A stretch of 64,000 nucleotides of DNA, from NCBI GenBank assembly GCA_965219925.1, contig OZ244795.1:1302001-1366000 (forward strand), written 5' to 3'. The notes under the pieces were generated by a model. That model was not told the DNA's origin and did no database searches. It was given only the letters and a program-made list of their open reading frames with translations. Shown here piece by piece: positions 33,952-43,393 of the stretch (positions are counted from its first letter, which is position 1; each line of letters starts with the position of its first letter). This DNA comes from Bin87 sp965219925 (lineage in GTDB: Bacteria > Chloroflexota > Dehalococcoidia > Lucifugimonadales > UBA3495). The translations under genes were made by a program, and so were the position numbers.

Positions 33952-34782
33952 ATGATGGGACGATGGTCTTCCGGCCGGCGACAGGCCACAACCCTGGGCT
34001 TGTTGGCGCCCGCCGGCGTTGCCGCAACGGCCATATACGTCCTGTTTATCGGGTTGCCCATCCTGGCATTGTTGATCCGCGCTTTGCAGCAGGACGGATT
34101 CCTGGCCGGGCTGGGTGGTTCGCTGGTTGTCCAGGCGTTGCAACTGTCGCTGATAACCAGCGCCATCAGTATGGCGGTGGTCGTTGTTGTTGGCACACCG
34201 TTTGCGTTGTTGCTGGCCCGGCGAAATTCCCCTTTGCTGCGGGTGATCGACTCGTTCGTAGAGCTGCCTATCGTATTGCCGCCCGTGGTTGCCGGGGTAG
34301 CCATGTTGATGGCGTTTGGGCGCAACGGGATCCTGGGCCCGGGGTTATCCGCGGTGGGGATCACGCTGCCGTTCACCACCGGGGCGGTAATCTTTGCCCA
34401 GGTTTTTGTGGCAGCGCCCTTTTACGTGCGGGCGGCGCGGATCGGGTTTTCGGGAATTGACGTAACTTTCGAGGACGTTTCACAAACGCTGGGGGTGAGC
34501 CCGTGGTCTACGTTCTGGAGGCTTACCGTGCCCATGGCGTGGCCGTCGCTGGTCACTGGGTTGGCGTTGGCCTGGGCGCGCGCGGTGTCCGAATTTGGGG
34601 CGACCATCATGTTCGCCGGCAACCTGACCGGACGCACCCAAACCATGCCGCTGGCGATAATGACGGCGATGGAATCCAGCCTTGGAGCCGCCCTGGCGCT
34701 GTCGGTGTTGCTGTTGGCGATGTCTGTGCTGGCATTGGCGCTGCTCGCGTTATTGCTGCGCCGCAGCAACGGGGTCACGTGA
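33952..34782 (+). CDS. modB: Molybdate ABC transporter, permease
   Basis: A 276-residue membrane protein with about six hydrophobic helices and the ABC-permease EAA loop (TLGVSPWSTFWRLTVPMAWPSLVTGLALAWARAVSEFGA). ELPIVLPPVVAGVAMLMAFG is the usual ModB block. Start is one of two tandem ATGs (33952 or 33955); a TTG upstream is less likely. Its stop overlaps the ATG of modC by one base. Confidence 0.93.
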   Translation: MMGRWSSGRRQATTLGLLAPAGVAATAIYVLFIGLPILALLIRALQQDGFLAGLGGSLVVQALQLSLITSAISMAVVVVVGTPFALLLARRNSPLLRVIDSFVELPIVLPPVVAGVAMLMAFGRNGILGPGLSAVGITLPFTTGAVIFAQVFVAAPFYVRAARIGFSGIDVTFEDVSQTLGVSPWSTFWRLTVPMAWPSLVTGLALAWARAVSEFGATIMFAGNLTGRTQTMPLAIMTAMESSLGAALALSVLLLAMSVLALALLALLLRRSNGVT

Positions 34783-35903
34783 TGGCAGTGTCCACGGAGA
34801 ACGCGGCGGCGTCCGGGCAGTTTGAGGTCAAGATCGGAGATTTCAGCCTGCAACTCGCTCTGGCGGTTGATCCGGGACGCATTCTGGTTTTATTTGGGCC
34901 ATCAGGTGCGGGTAAGTCCACCGCGCTCCGCACTATGGCCGGCCTCGTGCGCCCGGAAGCAGGGTGGATCACGATTGCCGGCCACACCGTTTACAGCGAC
35001 GGGAGTGGATCTGGCGGGCAGTCGATCTGGGTGCCTCCACACCGCCGGTCGGTGGGGTACGTTACGCAGGAAAACCACGTATTTCCCCACCTTACGGTCA
35101 GCCAAAACATCGGCTACGGGCTGAAAGACCGGAAAAGCTCCGCCGCTCGCCATCGGGTGGGCGCGTTGATTGATGCGCTACATCTGGATGGCCTGGGGGA
35201 ACGACGCGCCTGGCAATTGTCAGGCGGCCAGCAGCAACGAACGGCGTTGGCCCGGGCCCTCGCCCCGGAACCGACGTTGCTGCTGCTGGACGAGCCGTTC
35301 GCGTCTCTGGACATGGAACTGCGCCGGGAGTTGGGCGCCGAGTTGCGCAACACCATCCGCAGGTTGAGCGTTCCTGCCATCCTGGTTACACACAGCCGGG
35401 AAGAAGCGCTGGGCCTGGGGGATACCGTCCAGATCATTGACGACGGAAAAACGGTCGCCGTGGGCCAACCGCTTACGATGTTGGAACAGCCGGGACAGGG
35501 GCGGGTCGCACGTTTGGTGGGGGTGGAAAATCTTTTGGAAATGGAGGTTGTGGAGCGTTTGCCGCAGGACGGAACGATGGTTTGCGCCGCCGGTGGCGGA
35601 TCTCTGGAAACACCGTTAGCGGATGGGTTGGCGGTCGGTGATGCGGTAACGGTTGGGATTCGGTCATCGGACATCATCCTGGCGTCCGGGCCGTTGCCCC
35701 AATCATCGGCGCGCAACACATGGGCCGGAGTCGTAACCGATGTGCAGATGCGCCCGCCCGGGTATCAGGTAACGCTGGAATGCGAAGGAATCCAGCTGCG
35801 TTGCCACATTACCGGCGCTTCTCTGGAAGCAATGAACATACAGGCAGGAATGGCGCTGTGGGCCATTTTCAAGGCGTCTTCCTGCTTTTTGTTGAGCAGT
35901 TAG
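34782..35903 (+). CDS. modC: Molybdate ABC transporter, ATPase
   Basis: A 373-residue ATPase. Walker A GPSGAGKST (residues 39-47), Q-loop VTQENHVFPHLT, signature LSGGQQQRTALARAL, Walker B LLLLDEPFASLD and H-loop VTHSREEAL are intact. The C-terminal part (from about residue 270) is a molybdate-binding MOP/TOBE domain, with SARNTWAGVVTDVQ. It starts inside the modB stop (ATGA overlap), so translation is coupled. Supplies energy for molybdate import. Confidence 0.95.
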   Translation: MAVSTENAAASGQFEVKIGDFSLQLALAVDPGRILVLFGPSGAGKSTALRTMAGLVRPEAGWITIAGHTVYSDGSGSGGQSIWVPPHRRSVGYVTQENHVFPHLTVSQNIGYGLKDRKSSAARHRVGALIDALHLDGLGERRAWQLSGGQQQRTALARALAPEPTLLLLDEPFASLDMELRRELGAELRNTIRRLSVPAILVTHSREEALGLGDTVQIIDDGKTVAVGQPLTMLEQPGQGRVARLVGVENLLEMEVVERLPQDGTMVCAAGGGSLETPLADGLAVGDAVTVGIRSSDIILASGPLPQSSARNTWAGVVTDVQMRPPGYQVTLECEGIQLRCHITGASLEAMNIQAGMALWAIFKASSCFLLSS

Positions 35904-35931
35904 ACCGGTTCGGACGCACCGGCGTCGCAAG

Positions 35932-35937
35932 TATAAT
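35932..35937 (+). promoter_or_regulatory. Candidate -10 box for the HAD phosphatase
   Basis: A perfect TATAAT lies 56 bases upstream of the HAD gene, beyond the modC stop. It suggests a separate promoter, although no good -35 box was found. Confidence 0.4.
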
Positions 35938-35992
35938 TGGCGTGAGATAGCCACGGAATTATCCAACTGACAGTTACGAGGAGCAACCTGAT

Positions 35993-36652
35993 ATGCCGGG
36001 TTACAAGGGGATTTTGTTCGACATGGACGGCGTGCTGGTCGACAGCGAGCCGCTATTTCACAAGGCGGTGAACATGATGGTGGAGCGCTGCGGGGCGGCT
36101 CCCATAACGGAAGAAGAGAACAATCGGTATCTGTTGGGCACCACCGTTGAGGAGACGTGGGTACGCGTCAAAGAATTGCGGAGCATCCCTCAATCCCCGC
36201 AGGAGCTTCTGGCCGGTTACAACGAGGTGGTGAAAGAAGTGTTGCGCACCGATTTGACCCCACGGCCCGGTGTTCGCGGGCTGATCGCAGAGGCCCAGCG
36301 CCGGAGAATACCCATCGCCGTTGCGTCATCATCGCTCAGGGAGTGGGTTACTCTGAAGCTGGACGTGATCGGGCTGACAGATGCCTTCGACGTTACACTG
36401 GGCGGCGACGACATAGACAATGGCAAACCGGCTCCAGACATTTACATCAAGGCGGCGCGATTGATTGGTCTTGCGGCCGGCGAGTGCATTGCGATCGAAG
36501 ACTCCCCAATCGGCCTGGCGGCGGCTTCCGCGTCGGGTGCATACACGGTGTGCACCCTTACCGATTCTACGCGGCACCTGGACTTGTCGGCGGCGGACGC
36601 AATCATCGAAAACCTGAACGAATTCGATTACACGTTGCTGGCGGCAGGGTGA
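35993..36652 (+). CDS. HAD-family phosphatase (beta-phosphoglucomutase-like)
   Basis: A 219-residue HAD hydrolase. Motif I FDMDGVLVDSEP holds the catalytic Asp pair, motif II is VASSSLREW, a Lys lies in NGKPAPDIYI (motif III) and motif IV acid in AIEDSPIGLAAA. The cap is helical, as in phosphoglucomutase and sugar phosphatases. An ACGAGGAGC site precedes the ATG. The substrate is likely a sugar phosphate or similar. It is convergent with the SCO1664-family gene. Confidence 0.92.
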   Translation: MPGYKGILFDMDGVLVDSEPLFHKAVNMMVERCGAAPITEEENNRYLLGTTVEETWVRVKELRSIPQSPQELLAGYNEVVKEVLRTDLTPRPGVRGLIAEAQRRRIPIAVASSSLREWVTLKLDVIGLTDAFDVTLGGDDIDNGKPAPDIYIKAARLIGLAAGECIAIEDSPIGLAAASASGAYTVCTLTDSTRHLDLSAADAIIENLNEFDYTLLAAG

Positions 36653-36684
36653 CTCTGCGAAAGGGTAACTCTCAGGGAACGAGC

Positions 36685-37419
36685 CTATTCACGTCCACGT
36701 CGCCGGCGGCGCAACCCGGGAATGCCTGGGAACACGCCATCCCGCAACACCCATTGCAGGCGCTCCGACAGCGCCCGAACTTCGCCCGCGTCGATCAGGG
36801 ATACGATCTCGGCGACGTCGCCGGTGGGCGTCAACAGTTGACCGCAAAGGCCGCGGAGGGGTTCCAGCAAATGCTCGGGAATGGGTTCATCGCCGAAATC
36901 CCAAATGACGGTTCGGATTTTGGTATCCGCATGGAAGGTAAGGCCCTGGTCGATCCCCCATAATTTGCCCGACGGGCCGCGCAATACGTGGTTGGCCTTG
37001 CGGTCGGTGTTGTTGGCCACCAGATCGAAACAACATATCATTCGTAACTGGTCGGCGTCCGCTTCATCCAGGCTGTCGCGGGAAATAGTGTAGTAGTTCT
37101 CTTTGGGGTCGTGGTCCACAAAGAGCTGGGCCGATCCGATTCCGTAAGGGCCATCCCGAATGATCGTCAACGGGATGAAATCCCAACCCAGGGCGCGGCT
37201 GAGCAGGAAAGCGGCGCATTCGCGTTTGTACAGAGTTCCAGTGGGGAAATCCCAAAGCGGAATTTCTCCCTTCAGGGGTTTATAAATCGCGCGGCCATGA
37301 TTTCCATCGAGGGATAGTTCCGCGAGGAATGTGTAGTTGGAGCCGGCTGGCGTGAGTTCGCAGCTGACGAACTCCCCGTCACGGAGTAGAGCCAGGTCGT
37401 TGGGTTCGGAAGTGTCCAC
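36685..37419 (-). CDS. SCO1664-family protein (PI3/4-kinase-like fold)
   Basis: A 244-residue protein. AIYKPLKGEIPLWDFPTGTLYKRECAAFLLSRALGW carries the Lys and Glu of an atypical kinase-like fold, followed by NNTDRKANHVL and GIDQGLTFH, the equivalents of catalytic and metal-binding loops. The family is found mainly in actinobacteria and Chloroflexota next to DUF3090 genes, as here (66 bases downstream of DUF3090 on the same strand). Real activity is not established. A GTG at 37419 is the start. Confidence 0.88.
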   Translation of the reverse strand: MDTSEPNDLALLRDGEFVSCELTPAGSNYTFLAELSLDGNHGRAIYKPLKGEIPLWDFPTGTLYKRECAAFLLSRALGWDFIPLTIIRDGPYGIGSAQLFVDHDPKENYYTISRDSLDEADADQLRMICCFDLVANNTDRKANHVLRGPSGKLWGIDQGLTFHADTKIRTVIWDFGDEPIPEHLLEPLRGLCGQLLTPTGDVAEIVSLIDAGEVRALSERLQWVLRDGVFPGIPGLRRRRRGRE

Positions 37420-37485
37420 GTTGGAAACCGATTTCTACCGGGCTCGCACAACGAAGCTAACGTATGACCGGAATTCGCCGATACG

Positions 37486-38019
37486 CTAGCCGGTCTCGAA
37501 AACGGCATGGCCATTGGCCCGCGCGCATCGATGGCCTTCCGGATCTATGGGCATTCCACACAAGAAGCAGGGAGGACGACCGGCCGCGCAAATTCGCAGC
37601 GCTTCTTCGGCCAACGCGGACGACTGGGAAACGGTAAACCAAAAACTGACGGAGGTTTGCGCGCCGGCATCCGGATCGTCTTCGTCGCCTTCGAAGGCTT
37701 GTAGTTGGAAACAGTTGGCATCCCTGTCGTACTGCAACTGCATCTGACGGGCTCGAAAATCCTGTTCCAGAGGATCACCCATCCAAGATTCCTCCCCGGG
37801 GTTACTGGCTCTGGATTGGGCATCTGCGCCGACCTGTTCCAGTGCCCGCTGGAGGTATATCGCCAGCTGGAGTAGCTGTTCTTTTTCAAGCCAGATGAAG
37901 GACTGGGCACGTCCGGTTGCTGCCGATAACCGAAAGGTACGCTGTCCCGGGCGGCCAAACGTTTCGGCGGCAATAGACTGGGCGGCGCCCAAATTGTAAC
38001 GGACTTCTCGATCTGCCAT
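37486..38019 (-). CDS. DUF3090 family protein with C-terminal zinc motif
   Basis: A 177-residue protein. The N-terminus (LGAAQSIAAETFGRPGQRTFRL) and the middle SFIWLEKEQLLQLA are the DUF3090 pattern. The tail has Cys151, Cys154, His163, Cys165 and His171, a likely structural zinc site. It partners with the SCO1664 protein downstream; in actinobacteria a histidine phosphatase usually completes this set but is absent here. Function unknown. Confidence 0.88.
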   Translation of the reverse strand: MADREVRYNLGAAQSIAAETFGRPGQRTFRLSAATGRAQSFIWLEKEQLLQLAIYLQRALEQVGADAQSRASNPGEESWMGDPLEQDFRARQMQLQYDRDANCFQLQAFEGDEDDPDAGAQTSVSFWFTVSQSSALAEEALRICAAGRPPCFLCGMPIDPEGHRCARANGHAVFETG

Positions 38020-38066
38020 GCCGTAATGATAGTCGGCAGGCCCAGCGCTGGCAAGGCCCTGGCCTC

Positions 38067-38097
38067 CTCATGCGTACCCATTTTGTCATTGCGCTCG
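38067..38097. repeat. Solo end of a family B element
   Basis: CTCATGCGTACCCATTTT followed by GTCATTGCGC matches the left terminus of family B, but the rest of the element is missing. It lies in the short gap between the ComM and DUF3090 genes. Confidence 0.65.
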
Positions 38098-38105
38098 AAC
38101 CGTGG

Positions 38106-39638
38106 CTAGCCCAGCCCCCTGGATCGATATTGCAATGCCTCTGCGAGATGCGCAGGTTCAATTGTTTCGGAACCGGACAGGTCGGCCACGGTCCGGGCAA
38201 CTTTCAGTACCCGGTGCAGGGCTCTGGCGGACATATCCAACTGTTGCGACGCGCGCCGCAACAAATCGTTAGCATCATCGGCCAGGTTGCAATATTCCCA
38301 AACGTGGGCGCCGGACATTTCGGCATTGAAAATCGCGGGCCTGTATTGGGTTGACGCGAATCGGTCCTCCTGGATGTGGCGGGCCGCGATCACCCGGTCG
38401 CGCACTTGCTCAGAAGATTCGGCAACAGATTCACCCAGGAGACTCTCGAATTCGACGGGGGGAACTTCCACGAAGATGTCAATCCGTTCCAGCATCGGGC
38501 CGCTGATGCGCCGCTGGTAGCGAGAGACGGCGGATGGGCTGCACACACATTCTTTGCGGGGGTGGCTCGCGTACCCGCAGGGGCATGGATTCATGGCCGC
38601 TACCAGCATGAAACTGGCCGGGTAGGTTACCGTGCCGCTAACCCGGGTGATAGTAACGGTTTTGTCCTCAAGTGGTTGCCGCAATGACTCCAGGCTGGCG
38701 TGTCCGAATTCCGGCAGTTCGTCGAGGAACAGGACACCGCGATGGCTGAGTGTGATCTCGCCGGGCCGCAAATTGCGTCCGCCGCCCACGAGGCCGGCGT
38801 TGGAAATGGTGTAGTGGGGAGCGCGAAATGGTCGGCGGGCAATCAGCGGGCTGTCGGGCGGAAGGTTCCCGCTGACGCTGTATATCTTGGTTACTTCCAG
38901 CGCTTCCTCCGGGGTCAGGTAGGGCAAGATGCCGGGCAACGCGCGCGCCAGCAGGGTCTTACCCGACCCGGGCGGACCGCTCAGCAAGATATTGTGGAAC
39001 CCGGCAGCCGCCACTTCCAGCGCCCGTTTCGCATGATCCTGGCCCCTTACATGGGCAAGGTCGGCGCTGTCGGCCGGTTTGCGATTGCCGTTCAGATGCA
39101 CGCCGCTGGTGGGGAACGGTTCGATAGGGGCATGGCCTTCCAGGTGCGCTACCAGTTGCGCCAACGTTTCAATCGGGTAAACCCTGATGCCTTCAACCAA
39201 CGCTGCTTCCGCTGCGTCCACCGCCGGCACGTACACCGATCTGATTCCCTGTTCGCGGGCGACCCAAACCATTGGCAAAATGCCGGCGGTGTGCCGCAGG
39301 CCGCCATCCAGCGAAAGCTCACCCAGAAATATCGCCGGCTCCAGCGTGGGAGCAGCTTGACCGGTGCTGTACAGGATTCCCACAGCGATGGGCAAGTCGT
39401 AAGCAGGGCCAGCCTTTTTGAGATCAGCCGGGGCGAGATTGACCGTGATGCGTCGCATTGGGAATTCGCAACCGCTATTGCGGACGGCAGCGCGGACCCG
39501 TTCTTTGGCTTCCTGAACCGCCGTATCGGGCAGCCCCACGATGTGGAAGGCTGGAAGACCGGGCGATATGTCGGTTTCGGCCTGGATCAATTGGCCGTCC
39601 AGACCGATGACGGCGCAGGTTTGAGCGGTAGCCAGCAT
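38106..39638 (-). CDS. comM: YifB/ComM-family Mg-chelatase-like AAA ATPase
   Basis: A 510-residue protein. N-terminal Lon-like ChlI domain: GLPAFHIVGLPDTAVQEAKERVRAA. AAA core: Walker A SGPPGSGKTLLAR, Walker B FLDELPEF. It also has a Cys-rich loop (NPCPCGYASHPRKECVCS) and the C-terminal helical domain. ComM helicases aid branch migration during natural transformation. An AGGAG site decides ATG 39638 (MLATAQTCAVIG); an earlier in-frame start would add 29 residues. Full length, all motifs intact. Confidence 0.95.
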   Translation of the reverse strand: MLATAQTCAVIGLDGQLIQAETDISPGLPAFHIVGLPDTAVQEAKERVRAAVRNSGCEFPMRRITVNLAPADLKKAGPAYDLPIAVGILYSTGQAAPTLEPAIFLGELSLDGGLRHTAGILPMVWVAREQGIRSVYVPAVDAAEAALVEGIRVYPIETLAQLVAHLEGHAPIEPFPTSGVHLNGNRKPADSADLAHVRGQDHAKRALEVAAAGFHNILLSGPPGSGKTLLARALPGILPYLTPEEALEVTKIYSVSGNLPPDSPLIARRPFRAPHYTISNAGLVGGGRNLRPGEITLSHRGVLFLDELPEFGHASLESLRQPLEDKTVTITRVSGTVTYPASFMLVAAMNPCPCGYASHPRKECVCSPSAVSRYQRRISGPMLERIDIFVEVPPVEFESLLGESVAESSEQVRDRVIAARHIQEDRFASTQYRPAIFNAEMSGAHVWEYCNLADDANDLLRRASQQLDMSARALHRVLKVARTVADLSGSETIEPAHLAEALQYRSRGLG

Positions 39639-39778
39639 TCCGAATACTCCTGTTGTGGTGTCGAACGTTATGGCGTTAGCAATGTTCCCGTGGTGGGTCG
39701 TCAACACGGTATCAATTGAGAACATAAGTACGCAACTGGCAAACTGTCACCAAATGTTCATCGGAACAACCGAAGGAC

Positions 39779-39900
39779 CAGGGCCTTTTCAAAGTTGTGG
39801 AAATTAAACATCCGCTCGTCCTGAGCCTGTCGAAGGACGGTTGCCGATGGTTCGACAAGCTCACCATGAGCGGAGGTCGGAGGATTTTGAAAAGGCCCTG
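39779..39900. repeat. Family A element, copy 4 (inverted orientation)
   Basis: A 122-bp element with ends CAGGGCCTTTTCAAAGT and TTTTGAAAAGGCCCTG, in the opposite orientation to copies 1-3. The flanking nine bases agree at only six positions, so a duplication is faint. It lies in the 39639-39992 gap before a gene of unknown function. Confidence 0.8.
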
Positions 39901-39992
39901 CAGAACGTCTCCCCATCTTTGCCAAGCCTGCCGGCCTAATCTATACTTGAAACGAATGTACTTGAAAAACCGGGCTTGGGGAAACAAATCTG

Positions 39993-40829
39993 ATGGACCT
40001 CCAATTTGAAATCGGCGACCCGCAACGTCCCCGGGGCCATGCTTTGTTATATTTCAGGGTCGAAACGGAGCCCGACCAGGTATACGGTACCTATATCGTC
40101 ACGCTGCCCATCACGGCCGACCTTACCAAGTATGTCCCGCCGTTCCTGGCGTCTCACCTGGGCACCGGCGCCGCTGGGCCATTGGCGAATTTTTCATCGT
40201 TCGCCATGCCGCCCATGGGCGAACTCGTCCAGGGTGGTTATGACCAGTTGGTCCGGTTGGCTAATTTGCGTCAGGATGACCTGGTATACGGCGGCAGCAT
40301 GTTTTCTTACGACCTGGCGCGCATGATGGAGTCGGTGTCGGAGGCGGTGCAAGATTATTCATCTGCCTGGGCGCAGGTATCGCCGGGGGCCACCGGCGCT
40401 GCCGCCGATCCCATGCCGGGCGGCGCGTCGATACCGTTGGGCGCGTCTCAACCCGAGGTGGCGCCGGTAGTGGGGGATGACGCCGCTGAATCGGACGGCA
40501 TGGGTGTCAATGAGGTTCTGTGGTCTTTCATGAGCGAAGGGGATCGCCTGGCCGAGTTGAGTCGCCTTTTGGGTCGCCTGCGTTTCGCCCAAGAAGGTAA
40601 CGATACCGCCACCATTGCGGACGTTTCCGCGGAAATGGCCGCCCTGGGTCGCCTGCTTCCCCAGGAGTTTTACATCGACGCGCTGGTTTCTGCCGCGTTT
40701 GACACCAGCGCGGAAGGCGCTCGACTGGCTCAGCTATACCTGGAGCGCTGTTACAGCCTTTCCTCTGGAAACGCCGAGCAAACCAGGCGGATCGACGAAC
40801 AGATCGGCGGTTTCCAAAGCGGCAGTTAG
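39993..40829 (+). CDS. Conserved-type protein of unknown function
   Basis: A 278-residue protein in two parts: a globular N-terminal half (to about residue 125, with MDLQFEIGDPQRPRGHALLYF at the start and VYGTYIVTLPITADLTKYVPP) and a helical C-terminal half (about 165-278), joined by a Gly/Ala/Pro-rich linker. No signal peptide, membrane helix or enzyme motif. Base composition is like its neighbours, and the long frame is not a shadow of anything on the other strand. I do not recognise it. Confidence 0.75.
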   Translation: MDLQFEIGDPQRPRGHALLYFRVETEPDQVYGTYIVTLPITADLTKYVPPFLASHLGTGAAGPLANFSSFAMPPMGELVQGGYDQLVRLANLRQDDLVYGGSMFSYDLARMMESVSEAVQDYSSAWAQVSPGATGAAADPMPGGASIPLGASQPEVAPVVGDDAAESDGMGVNEVLWSFMSEGDRLAELSRLLGRLRFAQEGNDTATIADVSAEMAALGRLLPQEFYIDALVSAAFDTSAEGARLAQLYLERCYSLSSGNAEQTRRIDEQIGGFQSGS

Positions 40830-40910
40830 AAATCTGTCCGAGGGTTCAGCGGCCGCCGACAGCGCCCGTTGGCATCAGTGCATTGCTCTCGTATGCTCGT
40901 TGGCCGGGTG

Positions 40911-41102
40911 TTCACGCGTACCCGCTTTAATCTGTCATTGCGAACGCAGCGTGGCAATCTCGTTGGCGTAGCAATGGTGGTTTGCCGACGTGTGTTCAAC
41001 CTCAACGAGATTGCCACGTGGTTCGACAGGCTCACCATGAGCGGCTACGCTCCTCGCAATGACAGTAGGCCAGTGTGGTTTGACGAAGCGGGTACGCGAG
41101 AG
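40911..41102. mobile_element. Family B element with exact 10-bp target duplication
   Basis: A 192-bp element with ends TTCACGCGTACCCGCTTT and AAGCGGGTACGCGAGAG, flanked on both sides by TGGCCGGGTG (40901-40910 and 41103-41112), an exact 10-bp duplication. The usual nested core with GTGGTTCGACAGGCTCACC is present. It occupies the gap before the DUF3500 gene. Confidence 0.9.
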
Positions 41103-41188
41103 TGGCCGGGTGTTCTTGACATGCCAGACGCAAGGCTCATACACTGCGGCAGAATCAATATTCAGTCTGCAACAGGAGGTCATCAGCG

Positions 41189-42181
41189 ATGACGGCTCAG
41201 CACACGCACCCCCACGCTTCGGTCGCCAGCAGCATGTCCGATGCGGCCCGCGCCTGGTTGGACAGCCTCGACAGCGAGCAACGCGGCAAGGCAACTTTCC
41301 ACTACATGGATGGCGAACGGATTTTCTGGTACTACCCGCCATTGAACCGACACGGATTGCCGCTCCGGGATATGGATGGGAATCAACGCAACCTGGCATT
41401 GAGTTTGCTGGCCACCGGTCTGACCGATGAATCTAACCGGCAGGCCAACCTGATCATCGAACATGAAGAGGTGCTTGGTCCTCTGGAAGCGGAATCGGGC
41501 CATGTTACCTGGCCCAGGGACCCGGAGCTTTACTACTGGACGGTTTTTGGCGATCCCGCCGGTTCAGACCCCTGGGGGTGGCGCGCCGAAGGCCACCATC
41601 TTTCCGTACATTACAGCGTTTGGGGCGACCAGATACTGGCCGTCACGCCGTTTTTCCTGGGCGCGAACCCCGCCGAAGTGCGGAAAGGGCCGAAACTGGG
41701 TCAGCGGATTCTGAGCCAGCGCGAAGACCTGGCCATTGAATTGATGGCATCGCTGGATGCAGGCCAACGGGGCAAGGCAATTATCCATGACAATGCGCCC
41801 TGGGACATTTTGGGCTACAACAGCAGCAAGCAGGCCATACACAACGATGAAGGTCTGGCGGCGCGCGACCTGAACGGTACGCAGAAAGAGATGCTGATGA
41901 CCCTGATCTCCGAGTATGTTGGCGGTGTGCCGGCGCCGGTGGCCGCCGACCGGATGGCCAGGATTCGCGACACCGGGCTGGATGACTACCGGCTGGTATG
42001 GGCCGGTGCCTTGGACCGGAGCCGTGACCACTACTACCGCATTCATGGTGGGCAGTTCATCGTGGAGTTCGACAACATCCAAAACGGCGCTAATCACATT
42101 CACTCGGTTTGGCGTGATGTGGAAAATGACTTCGCCCAGGATGTTTTGCGCGACCACCATTTGCTTTACCACATACTCTAA
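41189..42181 (+). CDS. DUF3500 family protein
   Basis: A 330-residue protein. The pattern is two related halves, each with a D-x2-R-G-K-A block (LDSEQRGKATFHYMDGERIFWYYPP and LDAGQRGKAIIHDN) and a Q-rich helix. The end FDNIQNGANHIHSVWRDVENDFAQDVL is strongly typical of DUF3500. Function unknown; members often occur in heterotrophic marine bacteria. An AGGAGG site precedes the ATG. Confidence 0.92.
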   Translation: MTAQHTHPHASVASSMSDAARAWLDSLDSEQRGKATFHYMDGERIFWYYPPLNRHGLPLRDMDGNQRNLALSLLATGLTDESNRQANLIIEHEEVLGPLEAESGHVTWPRDPELYYWTVFGDPAGSDPWGWRAEGHHLSVHYSVWGDQILAVTPFFLGANPAEVRKGPKLGQRILSQREDLAIELMASLDAGQRGKAIIHDNAPWDILGYNSSKQAIHNDEGLAARDLNGTQKEMLMTLISEYVGGVPAPVAADRMARIRDTGLDDYRLVWAGALDRSRDHYYRIHGGQFIVEFDNIQNGANHIHSVWRDVENDFAQDVLRDHHLLYHIL

Positions 42182-42204
42182 CGGAAAACTGGCGCCGGCA
42201 CGCC

Positions 42205-42390
42205 GAGAAAATTGCGAAACTTGTCATTGCGAGCGCAGCGTGGCAATCTCGTCGCCGTAGCAATGGTGGTTTGCCGGCGTGTGTTCGCCTCAACGAGATT
42301 GCCACGTGGTTCGACAGGCTCACCATGAGCGGCTGTGCTCCTCGCAATGACAGCAGGCCAGTTTGGTTTGACAAAATGGGTACGCGTGAG
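42205..42390. mobile_element. Family B hybrid element with mixed ends
   Basis: A 186-bp element whose left end is GAGAAAATTGCGAAAC (as in the 12527 copy) and right end ACAAAATGGGTACGCGTGAG (as in the standard copies). No target duplication was found, as expected if recombination joined halves of two different elements. It fills the gap after the DUF3500 gene. Confidence 0.8.
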
Positions 42391-42412
42391 GTGGAACCGA
42401 GGTTGATCGTTA

Positions 42413-43393
42413 CTAAAAGGCTCCCACATCGGCGAGCGCGGCTTCCAGTTCATTGAACGTAGCGAATCCTTCGAACCGGTGCCGAACGATACCGTCGGCG
42501 TCGAGCACAAATACCCAGGATTCATTTAGCCAGTCTTCCAACCTGGTGAATCCCCATTCATCGGCGGCGGGAACCAAACGGCCTTTACTCAGATCGCCCT
42601 GAATCTCGGCTGGATTGTCGTAAAGTTCGACGTGGACGTAGTTGGCAGTATCGGGGTGAGCGGCGCGCAATTCTGAAACGGTGTCCACCTGTGGACCGCA
42701 CGTTGGGCTGGTACAAAAGGCGGGCGTAGCGAACACGATGACGGCCGGTGCGTCGTCGGTAACCACGTCGGATACCGACAGCCGGTACAGCTCGGCGTCC
42801 GGAGAATAGGCGGTGGTCAGTTGGGGCAATTCCAGTCCGTCGCCCAATACTTTGGTAGCGCTGGGCGGCGCAGGATCACCCAACGATGGGATCGGAGTCT
42901 CTGCCAACACGTCAACCGGAATCTCCACCGCTCGCTGCACGTCGTTTTCACTGACTGTTGCAGTCAGCAGGTAACGCCCCGGAGCCGGGAAGTCGACAGC
43001 GGTGGCGTATGATCCTCGAACACCGTACGGCCAGGGATTGAAATTCGCGGTCGCCCGAGCCGCCGGCGCCGTGTCATCCGAGTGGGCAATCGATATATCC
43101 GCCGTGGGCGCCTTGATCAAACCTTTTTGCGTCTCAAGGAGGAATGCGATCCGGTTTTGGCCTACATCGAGCACGGTGGTCGCCAAATGGGCCCGTATGA
43201 ATTCTTGCGAGGCATCGACGGTGGGTATCTGGATCAAGTTGGGCTGATTCTGCGCGGCAGTGTTGTCCGGCGTGACAGTCTCCGGGACGGCGGAACCGCT
43301 ACAACCCACCAACGCAGCTACGAGTCCCAACGAGATCAACCCGAACAGGAACCTGCTCACTCCCACTGATGGCGCGAGAAATCGGAGCATCAT
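42413..43393 (-). CDS. Exported lipoprotein with C-terminal thioredoxin-like domain
   Basis: A 326-residue lipoprotein (lipobox V-G-C, Cys31). Residues 60-165 look like a YtkA-type beta domain; the C-terminal part has a redox pair in a C-x4-C spacing (Cys227, Cys232), as in SCO-like or peroxiredoxin-like proteins, and a thioredoxin-fold ending WVFVLDADGIVRHRFEG. It starts inside the stop codon of the upstream thioredoxin gene (ATGA overlap), so the two are translationally coupled. Likely outer-face thiol redox or metal handling. Confidence 0.85.
   Translation of the reverse strand: MMLRFLAPSVGVSRFLFGLISLGLVAALVGCSGSAVPETVTPDNTAAQNQPNLIQIPTVDASQEFIRAHLATTVLDVGQNRIAFLLETQKGLIKAPTADISIAHSDDTAPAARATANFNPWPYGVRGSYATAVDFPAPGRYLLTATVSENDVQRAVEIPVDVLAETPIPSLGDPAPPSATKVLGDGLELPQLTTAYSPDAELYRLSVSDVVTDDAPAVIVFATPAFCTSPTCGPQVDTVSELRAAHPDTANYVHVELYDNPAEIQGDLSKGRLVPAADEWGFTRLEDWLNESWVFVLDADGIVRHRFEGFATFNELEAALADVGAF

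Noticed and set aside
38700..39719. A 339-codon plus-strand frame
   Set aside because: Opposite the ComM ATPase gene, which has all motifs; the plus-strand translation shows no conserved pattern.
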